Shown one piece after another: positions 1 through 8,309 of a stretch of 64,000 bases of DNA. The translations under genes and the position numbers were made by a program. The stretch's first letter is position 1, and each line of letters opens with the position of its first letter. Under the pieces are notes generated by a model. The model saw nothing but the letters and a program-made list of their open reading frames with translations. It ran no database searches and was not told where the DNA came from. Source of the stretch: Mesorhizobium sp. AR02 (GTDB lineage: Bacteria > Pseudomonadota > Alphaproteobacteria > Rhizobiales > Rhizobiaceae); the NCBI RefSeq assembly GCF_024746835.1, contig NZ_CP080531.1:7336001-7400000 (forward strand), in the 5' to 3' direction.

Positions 1-114
1 TTCGCTGACGGCATCGCGCTCTGACATTATGCGGCCGAGCGACATCGACTGGGTTTGCGTCTTGCTGAACAGCGACACCGCCGGATCGGCGGCGGTCTTC
101 GAATGGGCGGTCAA
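1..114 (-). CDS. N-terminus of an unidentified protein, cut by the window edge
   Basis: An open frame runs off the left edge and begins with TTG at 114, preceded by a good ribosome-binding site (CAGGAG, about 7 nt upstream). The 38 visible residues begin MTAHSKTAADPAVSLF and include no domain I recognise. A minus-strand terminator at 292-315 separates it from cspA, so it should have its own promoter within 115-290. The start is supported by the ribosome-binding site only. No function can be given from this fragment. Confidence 0.5.
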   Translation of the reverse strand, partial: MTAHSKTAADPAVSLFSKTQTQSMSLGRIMSERDAVSE

Positions 115-472
115 AATCTTTCTCCTGTCAGGAGCCTGGTGCCGATAGGGCGAGACCGGCTCTTCGGTCAGGACCACGCACAAAGCAAACGGCAACGGGG
201 CAATACGGCAGCGGATTCAAATTGCTAAGGCGTTCCTTAGCACGTTCAGCCCGACGCGCAGCGCATTTTCGGCGGCAACAAGCGTAAAATGAAAAAGGCC
301 AGGCACCGCCTGACCTTCCATAGGAGCACCGCGCATCCAATTGGATGCACAAGGCAAACTCCTCGTGCGCGTCATGGGCCGTGGAAACTCACGTCTCCGC
401 GACCATGCGCTCGAATTCGCCATTCACCAGTGCCAGTACATCCGTGGTCACCGGGACGGCTGAATTCTTTCT
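115..472. other. Intergenic region between the edge gene and cspA
   Basis: I see no convincing gene here on either strand; the possible frames lack a ribosome-binding site and recognisable protein features. The stretch holds a minus-strand terminator hairpin (292-315) and a perfect 16-bp palindrome GCATCCAATTGGATGC at 333-348. The remainder is the 3' untranslated region of cspA and the upstream region of the gene starting at 114. Confidence 0.5.
292..315 (-). terminator. Rho-independent terminator downstream of cspA
   Basis: On the minus strand GGTCAGGC, a three-base loop GGT and GCCTGGCC form an 8-bp stem with one G-U pair, followed directly by TTTTTC. It lies about 160 nt past the cspA stop and insulates the gene beginning at 114. 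Confidence 0.7.
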
Positions 473-682
473 TCAGGCCGCCTTCAACTGGTCGGCGGAC
501 ATCTTGCCCGACTTGTTGTCGCGGACCATCTCGTAGCCGAGCTTCTGGCCCTCGACGATGTCGCGCATGCCGGCGCGCTCTACGGCCGAGATGTGAACGA
601 AAACGTCGGCCGAGCCGTCGTCAGGCTGAATAAAACCAAAACCTTTGGTGGCGTTGAACCATTTAACTGTGCCGGTGCTCAT
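473..682 (-). CDS. cspA: Cold-shock protein, CspA family
   Basis: A 69-residue single-domain cold-shock protein that binds single-stranded RNA/DNA and acts as an RNA chaperone in the cytoplasm. It starts [18 protein letters not shown], contains the RNP1-type motif KGFGFI and the RNP2-type motif VFVHIS, and has the usual family length. The ATG at 682 is chosen because the cold-shock fold begins there and AAAGGG lies upstream; the open frame continues further upstream only through leader sequence. A promoter at 829-857 predicts a leader of about 140 nt, typical of cold-shock mRNAs. The gene is monocistronic, ended by the hairpin at 292-315. Confidence 0.95.
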   Translation of the reverse strand: MSTGTVKWFNATKGFGFIQPDDGSADVFVHISAVERAGMRDIVEGQKLGYEMVRDNKSGKMSADQLKAA

Positions 683-1024
683 AAACGAACCCTTTCCATG
701 GCAAATATTCGTTAATCGCGGTGCGAACGCACAACGATTTTTGTCTCGATTTTTGATGGGGAAGTTCGTCAAAGGCACGCTTGCGTGCGCGGATAACAAA
801 AGTCGGTCAAACAAATATCGACATGTTTCTTTTAGACTGCTTTTGGCGCCGAGTCAATTTCTGGTTTTCCAGCGAACAGAATTCAATTCTGGGTTGCTCG
901 ACGTGGGGGCCTCAACTGACCAACCGGCTGAAAGACCGTGCTTCAAAAAAGCACCACGCCAGCGCATTTGTGCCGGATGCCAGGAGGCCGTGGCCGGAGC
1001 CGGCCGCGAGCCCATGCCGGCGGC
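683..1024. other. cspA leader and upstream region
   Basis: No gene is evident. The region contains the cspA leader (about 683-822), its promoter (829-857), and a perfect 15-bp palindrome CAGAATT-C-AATTCTG at 877-891, just upstream of the -35 element. The rest, to the stop of the YciI-like gene at 1025, shows nothing I can name. Confidence 0.5.
829..857 (-). promoter_or_regulatory. Sigma-70-type promoter of cspA with long leader
   Basis: On the minus strand TTGACT (857-852), a 17-bp spacer and TAAAAG (834-829) form a near-consensus housekeeping promoter. Transcription from about 822 gives a leader of roughly 140 nt before the ATG at 682. The leader contains the inverted repeat GCACGC-TT-GCGTGC (775-788). 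Long structured leaders are typical of temperature-regulated csp mRNAs; that this one is a thermosensor is inference. Confidence 0.6.
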
Positions 1025-1354
1025 CTACATGATCGTACTGATCATCGGCAGGATCTCATAGCGAAAGCCACGACCTGACTTTGCCACTGGATCGCCTTCG
1101 GTCACCGCCTTTGCCTCGGCCTCGCTGCCGGCACGCAGGATCAGCAGGCCCCAAGGGCCTGCCGGATCGGCGACCGGGCCGGCTATGATCATCACGCCCT
1201 CGCGCAGCTTGCCGCGCAGGTAGTCGGCATGCCGGCCCATCAGTTCCCTCTCCTCCTCCGTCATGGTGAAGGCGAAGTCCGGCCGCGGCGGGATCAGCCG
1301 GCAATGGAAGATTTTTGCCGTTGCGGCTTCACGCGGTGCTTCGTTGCTGGCCAT
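1025..1354 (-). CDS. YciI-like protein
   Basis: A 109-residue protein of the YciI/YCII superfamily, small ferredoxin-like-fold cytoplasmic proteins with a conserved His-Asp pair, function mostly unknown. Visible features are the ERELMGRHADYLRGKL helix with the family histidine, the AGPVADPAGPWGLLIL strand and the FRYEILPM ending typical of one YciI subgroup. The ATG at 1354 is preceded by GGAGGAGG. It lies 45 nt after the GST gene on the same strand and may be co-transcribed with it. Confidence 0.8.
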   Translation of the reverse strand: MASNEAPREAATAKIFHCRLIPPRPDFAFTMTEEERELMGRHADYLRGKLREGVMIIAGPVADPAGPWGLLILRAGSEAEAKAVTEGDPVAKSGRGFRYEILPMISTIM

Positions 1355-1399
1355 CCGTCCTCCTCCAGGAGCGAAATCTTATTGCCGCCCGTCGTCGGC

Positions 1400-2053
1400 T
1401 TATTCGTCGGGGCCGGGTTCGGGCCATGTTTCCCCGGCCGCTTCCGCGTACCAGTGCCGCATCGCCGGCATTGCCAGCACTGCGTCGACATAGGCCCTGG
1501 TGTCGGGCGCGAGTTCGCCGCCATAGGTGTCGAAGCGGGTGACGACCGGCGCGTACATGGCATCGGCCGCGGTGAAATGGCCAAACAGGAACGGGCCGCC
1601 CTTGCCGTATTGTTCGCGGCATTCCCGCCACAGCGCCTCGATGCGCGCCCGCTGTGCCTCGCCCTCGGCGTCGAGCGGCTTGTGCCCCTTCGGCCGGCGC
1701 AAATTCATTGGCCAGCCGTAGCGAACCTCGCGGAAACCGGAATGCATCTCGGTCGCCGCCGCACGTGCCAGCGCGCGGGCGTCGATATCATCGGGCCAGA
1801 GTTTTTTCTCGGGAAACAGGTCCGCAAGATACTCAAGGATGGCAAGGGTTTCCCAAATAATCCTTCCATTGTGATTCAGGACCGGCACCTGGCCGGTCGG
1901 CGACACTTTCGCCAAGTTGGCAAACGTCTCGGGCGTGCGCAGCCGCACGAAGCCTTCCTCGAACCGAATCTCCAGATGCCTCATCGCCACCCATGGCCGC
2001 AGCGACCATGAGGAGAAGCACTTGTTGCCGATGTAGAGCTTGAATTCCGCCAT
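1400..2053 (-). CDS. Glutathione S-transferase family protein
   Basis: A 217-residue two-domain GST. The N-terminal thioredoxin-like domain carries NKCFSSWSLRPW, an SSWS motif typical of zeta/YfcF-like GSTs where a serine activates glutathione, then the cis-proline motif GQVPVL and the glutathione-contact segment WETLAILEYLAD. The C-terminal half is the all-helical domain with the N-capping segment FGHFTAADAMYAPVV. The ATG at 2053 follows GGGGAG by a few bases. The likely role is glutathione-dependent detoxification or isomerisation of small electrophiles; the substrate cannot be read from sequence. It may form an operon with the YciI-like gene. Confidence 0.9.
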   Translation of the reverse strand: MAEFKLYIGNKCFSSWSLRPWVAMRHLEIRFEEGFVRLRTPETFANLAKVSPTGQVPVLNHNGRIIWETLAILEYLADLFPEKKLWPDDIDARALARAAATEMHSGFREVRYGWPMNLRRPKGHKPLDAEGEAQRARIEALWRECREQYGKGGPFLFGHFTAADAMYAPVVTRFDTYGGELAPDTRAYVDAVLAMPAMRHWYAEAAGETWPEPGPDE

Positions 2054-2237
2054 TTTTCTCCCCGTGCGCACGGTTGGTCGGCGCGTATCTACAGCCTAGC
2101 CTGCCTGCTTAGCCGCCGGAAGCGGCCACGCGCGTTTCGTCTGCGTCCGGCGGGATGCCTGGAACCTAAACGATGCCAGTCCGTTTATTCGCGCGGATGA
2201 ATTCCCAGGAATTCAAAGACTCCCAGGAGATGCGAAA

Positions 2238-2417
2238 GTGGTGAACAGGGATCAGGCTGCTGGCATGGCCAAGCAGATCAAAGGCTCGGTAAAACAGGCT
2301 GCCGGCAAGGCGACCGGCAACAGGCGAACCCAGGTTGAAGGCATGGCCGACAAGGTCGCCGGCAAGGTGCAGAAAGCCTATGGCGATGTGAAGGACAAGG
2401 TCAGGAAAGCATTCTGA
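2238..2417 (+). CDS. CsbD-like stress protein
   Basis: A short lysine-rich protein of 59 residues, beginning (GTG)VNRDQAAGMAKQIKGSVK and continuing with GKATGN, VEGMADKVAGKVQKAYGDVKDKV. This is the CsbD-family pattern of repeated K-x-x-G amphipathic segments, known as abundant general-stress proteins of unclear mechanism. AGGAGA lies 7 nt before the GTG at 2238; the next codon is also GTG and could be the start. It is followed at once by a strong terminator, so it is monocistronic. Confidence 0.85.
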   Translation: MVNRDQAAGMAKQIKGSVKQAAGKATGNRRTQVEGMADKVAGKVQKAYGDVKDKVRKAF

Positions 2418-2433
2418 TATCTGTTTTTTAAGG

Positions 2434-2461
2434 AAAAGGCGGCCGCCAGTGCCGCCTTTTT
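2434..2461. terminator. Bidirectional Rho-independent terminator
   Basis: AAAAGGCGGC, a 7-nt loop and GCCGCCTTTT form a 10-bp stem flanked by A and T runs, so it can work in both directions. It ends the CsbD-like gene on the plus strand and touches the stop codon of the phosphoesterase gene on the minus strand. Confidence 0.85.
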
Positions 2462-3594
2462 CATGTGCTCCAGCCTTTGCTGAAAGCGTTGATGAAGGTG
2501 ACCCCGCCGTGATCATCGGTCGCCTCACCAAGTACCACGTCCATGCCATCGCTGGTCACCCTGGCCACAGCGAAGCCTCCCATATAGGCAGCCTTTGGCT
2601 TGAACAGGTCGAGCCCGTCACGACGATAGATCAGCGAGGCGTCATGCTGATGGCCATGGAAGATGCCGACGACATTGTAGCCCTTCAGCGCTGCCAGAAG
2701 CGCCTGCCTGTCGGCCTCGCCCCACCAGTGCGGCGGGCCGGCGCCGTCATCGTCGTAGGTGCGCCTGGCAGGATCCCACCGCTCGGTCGAAAACGTGTCC
2801 CAGCCATAGTGCTGGAACAGGATGACCGGGCGGCCATCCGCCGCGTAGGTCGCCAGATCCTGCTTCAGCCATGGCAGGCTGCTTTCGGCGCCGTGGCCGG
2901 TGTCGCCGGCGAAACGATGCGTCTGGACGAGATGCAGGCCGCCCCAGTCCCATGAATAACAGTCGGTGTCGACATCGTAGTCGGTGGCCGGCACGGGTGG
3001 CTTGAAGAACACGCCGGCGCGGTGGTTGACCTCGACATAATCGCGCAGTTCGCGCCGATACCAGTCGACATGGTGAGGCGGGCCGTTCTGGTCGAGATCG
3101 TGGTTGCCGAGCCCGACATAGACCGGCATGTGGACGCGATCCGGGCCAACGCCTTGGCTGTAGCGCTGGCTGAATTGCAGCAGTTGCGTGCCCTCGCTCG
3201 GCTGGGTGATCTGGCCGCCGCCATCGTCGGTGATGTCGCCGCCGACGACAAGGCCGAGCGGTGTGCCGATCCGGCTGCCTGCCGAACGCAAGCCGGTGGC
3301 GATGCCGTTGATCTCGGCCGGCCAGTCCTTGTCGCCGATGGCGTTCAGTGCCGCGACATTGCGCAGCAGCGCGGCGTCGGTCTTGCCCTCCTGCTGGCAG
3401 TTGGGGCTCAGGCCGCTCGCCATGCGGCAGGCATGGACATCGGCGATGAACAGAAAGGTGGCGTCGATGGGCTGGATGCGCTGACCGGTCTGGCTGAACG
3501 CCGGGCGTGAAAGCGCACCGGCCGCGGCAAAACCGGCGGCCTGCATCAGAAAGCTGCGTCGTGAAAGCAATTTCGGCCACCGGTGATTCATCAT
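2461..3594 (-). CDS. Tat-exported metallophosphoesterase
   Basis: A 377-residue calcineurin-like phosphoesterase predicted to be exported. The N-terminus has a twin-arginine signal, SRRSFLMQAAGFAAAGAL, then the five metal-binding blocks in order: FIADVHACR, GGDITDD, GLGNHDLDQ, FQHYGWD and FHGHQHD. These ligate a dinuclear metal centre that hydrolyses phosphomono- or diesters. The ATG at 3594 is followed by another ATG at 3591; the ribosome-binding site is weak. The reading frame stays open far upstream, but only across the antisense of the secreted-protein gene at 3733-4326. The substrate is unknown; a periplasmic phosphodiesterase or phytase-like role is possible. Confidence 0.85.
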   Translation of the reverse strand: MMNHRWPKLLSRRSFLMQAAGFAAAGALSRPAFSQTGQRIQPIDATFLFIADVHACRMASGLSPNCQQEGKTDAALLRNVAALNAIGDKDWPAEINGIATGLRSAGSRIGTPLGLVVGGDITDDGGGQITQPSEGTQLLQFSQRYSQGVGPDRVHMPVYVGLGNHDLDQNGPPHHVDWYRRELRDYVEVNHRAGVFFKPPVPATDYDVDTDCYSWDWGGLHLVQTHRFAGDTGHGAESSLPWLKQDLATYAADGRPVILFQHYGWDTFSTERWDPARRTYDDDGAGPPHWWGEADRQALLAALKGYNVVGIFHGHQHDASLIYRRDGLDLFKPKAAYMGGFAVARVTSDGMDVVLGEATDDHGGVTFINAFSKGWST

Positions 3595-3732
3595 CGGCGG
3601 AATTTCAGCACAAGCGACGTCTGTCCGTCCAGTTTCGGCAATATCGCGACTGCCTTGACCATCGACATCGCAATGAACGTCTGCCACTTCTACCTGCACT
3701 TGCATTCTATTTGAAAGATACGGGGGAGTGTT

Positions 3733-4326
3733 ATGAACAGCGCGTCTATCGGCATGGCATTGGCGGTTTTGCTGCCGGCAAGTGTCGCGCTTGCCGGTCC
3801 GTGCGTCGATGCGAAGTCGGCGAAAAATGGGTTCATTCTGGCGAGGCCCGGCATCCAAAGCGAGTTTCGGCCCGTGGCGGGCGGAATGATTTCCGTCGCC
3901 AACACTTACGAATCGCAATCGCCGCAGAAGCAGTTCCTGTTTGCCGGCCTGATCGAGGTTTTTCGCGACAGCGACACCGGCCGGCTGGCAATGATCCCGC
4001 TTTCCGATCTGCGAAAACTGTTTCCGCTGAAGACGGGCGCCAAGAGTACGATCGAGTTCGTCGAGCTGTCGCCGGACAAGCAGCCCAAGGCCACCAAGAC
4101 GCTCACACTGGTCGTCAAGGGCAAGGAGACCTTCAGCCTGGGCGACTGCAAATACAATGTGCTCGCCGTCAAGGAGACCTTCAAGAACGGGAGCGGCGAG
4201 ACGCTCGATGCATTCACCGCGCTCTATGCGCCCGATCTGCAAGCCGCCCTCGCCCGGCGCTACGATGAAGGCACCAGCGCGGAATCGGTCAACGGCTACG
4301 AGACGATCAAGCCGCTGGCCGAATAG
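3733..4326 (+). CDS. Secreted protein of unknown function
   Basis: A 197-residue protein with a Sec signal peptide (MNSASIGMALAVLLPASVALA, cleavage likely before GPCVDAK). The mature part is mostly beta-strand-like, with two cysteines (in GPCVDA and LGDCKYN) that could form a disulfide, and regularly spaced segments such as ISVANTYESQ and TKTLTLVVKGKETFSLGDC. I recognise no domain. GGGGGAG precedes the ATG at 3733, so the start is secure. It is divergent from the exported phosphoesterase. Confidence 0.75.
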   Translation: MNSASIGMALAVLLPASVALAGPCVDAKSAKNGFILARPGIQSEFRPVAGGMISVANTYESQSPQKQFLFAGLIEVFRDSDTGRLAMIPLSDLRKLFPLKTGAKSTIEFVELSPDKQPKATKTLTLVVKGKETFSLGDCKYNVLAVKETFKNGSGETLDAFTALYAPDLQAALARRYDEGTSAESVNGYETIKPLAE

Positions 4327-4411
4327 GGATTCTATCTGCTTGTTTGAGCCTGATCTTCTCCGAAAGCCGTAGCACTCCAGTGGTGCGCGGCAAGCCTTTA
4401 GACTGCTCTCA

Positions 4412-5533
4412 TCAAAAGCGGCTTGGACGGAAGTTCGCAAGCAGCGGATGTTCATTGCCGCTGGCGATCTCGCCGGCAAGCAGTTCGCCCGCAATCAGGC
4501 CAAGCGTTGCGCCGCTGTGGCTGAAGGCGACGTAGTATCCCTCGATGTCCTTCAGCTGGCCGAAGACAGGCTCGCCGTCTCCGGGGATCGGCTTGGGGCC
4601 GACACCGTAGCTCTCGAATTCCAGCTTTGGATGACCCTCGAGAACATTCGAGGCTTCGCTGAGAAGCCCTTGAACAGTCGAATCTCTCACGCCATAAGTG
4701 CCGTCCGAATTGACGATCACCTCTTCTTCCGACCAGGCGGAATCGAGCGCGAGGGCTCCATTCGGCGTCGGCCGGATGGCGACGCGCGGTGTGTTGAGCA
4801 CGGCCCGAAGCGACAAGTCGACTGGCTTGGTTCTGACCAGCAAAGCGATCGGCGTCCCATCGGCGATATACTGGCCGCAGTCCGCAACCATTCGCGGCAC
4901 ATCACCGCCGGTCGCCAACAGCACCGCGTCGGCAACAAAACTGGTGCCGCTTGTCGTGATCACGCCAGTGGCGCGACCGTCGACGACCGTGACCGCGGCG
5001 CTTCCGGCATCGGTGACCAGTTGCCCGCCACGCTCCACAAATTCCGCAATCAATATCTCGATCAGCGACGGCAGGTCGACCCAGCCCTCGCCCGGGTTGA
5101 AGATCGCGCCTTGAGGCGTGACAGCGCTTGCGGCGACACCTGGCGTGACTGACGCTATGGCGTCCGCGGACAGATGTTGCGCATCATAGCCCAGGCCTTT
5201 TTCATGAGCGAAGACATCCGCGATCTCGTTCGAGGCGTCGTCCGCATCCCATGTCAGGCCACCGTCGAAACGCAGCCAGGCGGCATCCGGATATCTCGCC
5301 GACAGCGTCCGGTAGCGGTCGATGCCGATCATGCGCAGGCGATGATATTCAGCCGATCGCTTGCGCGCGGAATTGATCCAGGCGAGCGAGCGGCCGGAAG
5401 CTCCCTTGGCGAGCGGTCCATCATTCACCAGAACGGTTTCGATGCCGAGCCTTGCAAGATGAACGGCCGAGGAGACACCGAAAATGCCGCCCCCGACGAC
5501 AACGACCTTTGAGACCTGATGTAACGTAGCCAT
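4412..5533 (-). CDS. FAD-dependent D-amino-acid-dehydrogenase/DAO-type oxidoreductase
   Basis: A 373-residue flavoprotein of the DAO fold. The FAD-binding Rossmann motif is VVVVGGGIFGVSSAVHLARLG near the N-terminus, followed by KGASGRSLAWIN, a second FAD-contact segment ADAVLLATGG and the C-terminal VAFSHSGATLGLIAGELLA. Relatives oxidise glycine, sarcosine or D-amino acids. The ATG at 5533 is preferred over GTG at 5548, which lacks a ribosome-binding site. It is the last gene of a minus-strand operon with the amino-acid-type importer (5593-8078), suggesting that the importer brings in the amine or amino acid this enzyme oxidises. Confidence 0.85.
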   Translation of the reverse strand: MATLHQVSKVVVVGGGIFGVSSAVHLARLGIETVLVNDGPLAKGASGRSLAWINSARKRSAEYHRLRMIGIDRYRTLSARYPDAAWLRFDGGLTWDADDASNEIADVFAHEKGLGYDAQHLSADAIASVTPGVAASAVTPQGAIFNPGEGWVDLPSLIEILIAEFVERGGQLVTDAGSAAVTVVDGRATGVITTSGTSFVADAVLLATGGDVPRMVADCGQYIADGTPIALLVRTKPVDLSLRAVLNTPRVAIRPTPNGALALDSAWSEEEVIVNSDGTYGVRDSTVQGLLSEASNVLEGHPKLEFESYGVGPKPIPGDGEPVFGQLKDIEGYYVAFSHSGATLGLIAGELLAGEIASGNEHPLLANFRPSRF

Positions 5534-5592
5534 GGGATATTCTTTCACTGGTGGAGGTTGGATTGGGCGGCCGTCTCAGGGCTCATGCTCGA

Positions 5593-7134
5593 TCAAAGCA
5601 CTTCGGCAAGGAAGTGCTTCAGACGCGTGCTTTTCGGAGTGTCGAAGATCGCAGCAGGCGTGCCGACCTCGATGACGCGGCCTTCATCCATGAAGACGAC
5701 CTGGTCGGCGACCTTGCGGGCAAAGCCCATCTCATGAGTCACCACGACCATTGTCATGCCGCGGCGGCCGAGGTCCGCCATGAGGTTGAGCACGCCCTTC
5801 ACCAGTTCGGGATCGAGTGCGCTCGTCACTTCGTCGAACAGGATGACCTCCGGGTCCATTGCCAGTGCACGGGCGATCGCCACACGCTGCTGCTGGCCAC
5901 CGGACAGGCTTCCGGGACGATGGTGTTTGCGGGCGGCAAGCCCGACATCGGCAAGGCGTGCCTCGGCGATGCGCTCAGCTTCCTGTATCGTGAGGCCTTT
6001 TACCTTGGTCAGCGACAGCATGACGTTTTCGAGGGCCGTGTGGTCGGGAAACAGGTTGAACTGCTGGAAAACCATGCCGACACGCCGGCGCAGTTTTTCA
6101 GGCTTCATCGCCAGGATGCTCGCGCCATCGAGCAAGACGTCACCGCCCTTGGGCTCGACCAGGCGGTTGAGGCAGCGCAGCAAGGTCGACTTGCCCGAAC
6201 CTGATGGACCAATGACGCATGTGACCGTGCCTGGTTTGACCGCCAGGCTGACGCCTTTGAGAACATCGAGATCGCCATAGGCCATGTCGAGATCGGTGAT
6301 GGCGAGACTGCCGCCCTTGAAGCGGGGCAGCGCCGAGCTGCCTTCAGGGCTGGCCTCAGCGGGTGGGCTGCTGATGGCGCTCTCCAGTTCGCTCACTTCG
6401 GCAAGGCCGCTGGTGACGAGGCCTGCCTTTTGCTTTCCGACCCGCAGCGAGTTGTCGATGTAGTTGACCACATGGGTCAACGGCACGGTGATGACGAGAT
6501 AGAACACGCCGGCCAGAAGCAATGGAGAAAGGTTTCCGGTGACCACCGCCTGGTCCTGGCCGACACGGAAAATCTCGCGCTCCGACGCGAGCAGACCGAG
6601 GAAGTAGACAAGGCTCGAATCCTTGACGTTGCCGATGAACTGGTTGACCAGGGCCGGCAAGACGCGGCGGATGCCTTGCGGTATCACGATCAGGCGCATA
6701 CCTTGGCCGTAGCTCATGCTGAGCGCCCTGCAGGCCTCCATCTGCCCGCGCTCGACGCTCTGGATGCCCGAGCGGAAGATTTCGCCGACGTAGGCGCCGG
6801 CGATCAGGCTGAGGGCGAGAATGCCGAGCGGATAGGGCGAAGGCCCAAAGATTTCACGGCCGATGCGGGCAAAGCCCTGGCCAATCAGCAGAATCGTGAC
6901 GATCGCCGGAAGGCCACGGAAAATATCCGTGTAGACCCGGGCGGGAATGCGCAGCCAGCGCGATTGCGAGATGCCCATGACTGCCAGGATCATGCCGAGA
7001 ATGACACCCAGTACCGTGGACGCGGCTGCGAGGATCAAGGTGTTCTTCAATCCGATGGTGATCATGCTCGGCAGCACGTCCGCCATGGCCTGCCAGTCGA
7101 GGAAACTGCGCCGCAGGTTTTCAAGCCAGTTCAT
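5593..7134 (-). CDS. Polar amino acid ABC transporter, fused permease and ATPase
   Basis: A 513-residue fusion. Residues 1-235 are a HisM/GlnP-type inner-membrane permease with several hydrophobic spans and the EAA loop around 134-160 ([15 protein letters not shown]). A linker of about 35 residues leads to a GlnQ-type ATPase: Walker [10 protein letters not shown] at 309-317, Q-loop [10 protein letters not shown], signature LSGGQQQ at 410-416, Walker B ILFDE at 431-435 followed by VTSALD rather than the usual PTSALD, and the switch His in VVTHEMG. A homodimer would supply both membrane and ATPase subunits. GGGGACC precedes the ATG at 7134. It works with the binding protein at 7236-8078. Confidence 0.92.
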   Translation of the reverse strand: MNWLENLRRSFLDWQAMADVLPSMITIGLKNTLILAAASTVLGVILGMILAVMGISQSRWLRIPARVYTDIFRGLPAIVTILLIGQGFARIGREIFGPSPYPLGILALSLIAGAYVGEIFRSGIQSVERGQMEACRALSMSYGQGMRLIVIPQGIRRVLPALVNQFIGNVKDSSLVYFLGLLASEREIFRVGQDQAVVTGNLSPLLLAGVFYLVITVPLTHVVNYIDNSLRVGKQKAGLVTSGLAEVSELESAISSPPAEASPEGSSALPRFKGGSLAITDLDMAYGDLDVLKGVSLAVKPGTVTCVIGPSGSGKSTLLRCLNRLVEPKGGDVLLDGASILAMKPEKLRRRVGMVFQQFNLFPDHTALENVMLSLTKVKGLTIQEAERIAEARLADVGLAARKHHRPGSLSGGQQQRVAIARALAMDPEVILFDEVTSALDPELVKGVLNLMADLGRRGMTMVVVTHEMGFARKVADQVVFMDEGRVIEVGTPAAIFDTPKSTRLKHFLAEVL

Positions 7135-7196
7135 TCGGTCCCCTTTTCCACTGCGCCATTCGTGCCATCAGGAAATCAGGCGCAACGGCGTGTCGT

Positions 7197-7227
7197 CCAG
7201 CCGCCGGCCGTCAAGGCCGGTGGCTGG
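7197..7227. promoter_or_regulatory. Intercistronic hairpin after the binding-protein gene
   Basis: A stem of about 13 bp with one mismatch (core CCGGCC-GTCAA-GGCCGG) lies between the binding-protein stop and the permease-ATPase start. Hairpins here commonly stabilise the upstream message so that the binding protein is made in excess. It lacks a T-run, so full termination is unlikely. Confidence 0.45.
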
Positions 7228-7235
7228 AGGCGCGG

Positions 7236-8078
7236 TTACTTCTTGGGGAGATACTGGTCGGGCATCGGCGAACCGGGGAACCACTTCTCGTACAGCGTCT
7301 TCCAGGTGCCGTCCTGCATGGCCGCATGAAGGGCAGTGTTCAATGCCTCGCGAAACTTGTCGTTGCCCTTGCGCACCACGAAGCCAGCCGGCGCGTCAAA
7401 GGAAGGAATATTGACCGCGATCTTCAGGTTCGGATAGCGAACGCCATAGTCCTTGGCGGCCTCGTAATCGAGGAAATGCGCGTCGACGGTTCCGTTGTTG
7501 AGTGCTGAGACGGCGGAGTTGTTGTCGGGGAATTTGACGAGATCAGTTCCGACAAAGTTCTTCGCCGCGTAGATTTCCTGGAGCGTCCCCTGCACGACGC
7601 CGAGGCGCTTGCCTTTGAGCCCGTCCGCCGACGTGATCGCCTTGTCGGCGGTAAGCACAGAGAGATAGCCTGCAAGATACCCGTCGGAAAAGTCGACGGT
7701 CTTCTTGCGCGCTTCCGTCGTGCCGATTGCCGCGACCGCGACATCGAAGCGTTCGTTCGCAACCGAAGGCATCAGCGCCGAGAATTCCTGGCCGGTGAAG
7801 ATCACCTGGTCCGGCTTGAATCCAAGGCGGCTCGCGACGTTGCGGAACAATTCGATGTCGAAGCCGGTGAACGTGCCGTCCGCTTGGGTGAAAGCGTAGG
7901 GTTTGGCATCGCCCATGGTACCAACGCTGATGACTTTCGCATCGATAAGACCATAGGGATTGTCGTCCGCGGCGGCTGCTCCCGAAACCAACCCGGCGCC
8001 GATGCACGCGGCCATAAGAGCCATCGCGCCGATCCGGACCGGTGACATCAACGACTTGAGAATTCCTATCCTGCTCAT
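7236..8078 (-). CDS. Polar amino acid ABC transporter periplasmic binding protein
   Basis: A 280-residue family-3 solute-binding protein. It has a long signal peptide ([29 protein letters not shown]...AAA), then the cluster-3 hallmark region [49 protein letters not shown] and [10 protein letters not shown]. It should capture an amino acid or amine in the periplasm. The ATG at 8078 follows GGAGAGAAG; upstream in-frame codons overlap the regulatory region. It is first in an operon with the fused transporter and the DAO-type oxidoreductase, and divergent from a LacI regulator. Confidence 0.9.
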   Translation of the reverse strand: MSRIGILKSLMSPVRIGAMALMAACIGAGLVSGAAAADDNPYGLIDAKVISVGTMGDAKPYAFTQADGTFTGFDIELFRNVASRLGFKPDQVIFTGQEFSALMPSVANERFDVAVAAIGTTEARKKTVDFSDGYLAGYLSVLTADKAITSADGLKGKRLGVVQGTLQEIYAAKNFVGTDLVKFPDNNSAVSALNNGTVDAHFLDYEAAKDYGVRYPNLKIAVNIPSFDAPAGFVVRKGNDKFREALNTALHAAMQDGTWKTLYEKWFPGSPMPDQYLPKK

Positions 8079-8214
8079 GTCTTCTCTCCACTCTGAAGGT
8101 CTGTTCTTCTTGGTATTTACGTCGAGCCGCCATCTCGCGCTTGACATCGCCCGCCGCCGCGACCGCGACATATGCAGTGACGTTCGTTACGCCTCCTGGC
8201 TCGCAATTTTCTAA

Positions 8215-8249
8215 AAGAGACCGGTCTCTTATTGCTTGAGACCGGTCTC
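8215..8249. promoter_or_regulatory. Two tandem LacI-type operators
   Basis: AAGAGACCGGTCTCTT (8215-8230) is a perfect 16-bp palindrome and GAGACCGGTCTC (8238-8249) repeats its 12-bp core. Their centres are 21 bp apart, two helical turns, so two dimers would sit on the same face. They lie between the divergent binding-protein gene (start 8078) and the lacI-type gene (start 8310). The central C-G step is typical of LacI-family operators. Confidence 0.85.
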
Positions 8250-8309
8250 TTTGATAATCGTTATCGCCAGATTGACCTTCCGTCAACAACTCTTGTAGTC
8301 GTTCAACCG

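Noticed and set aside
331..340. GCGCATCCAA, identical to the predicted -10 region of the ECF promoters
   Set aside because: At the required 16-bp distance upstream (312-317) the sequence is GACCTT, not GGGAAC, and the word is part of a palindrome.
3595..4494. Upstream extension of the phosphoesterase frame to 4494
   Set aside because: The Tat signal at the 3594 start defines the N-terminus; the extension is the antisense of a secreted-protein gene.
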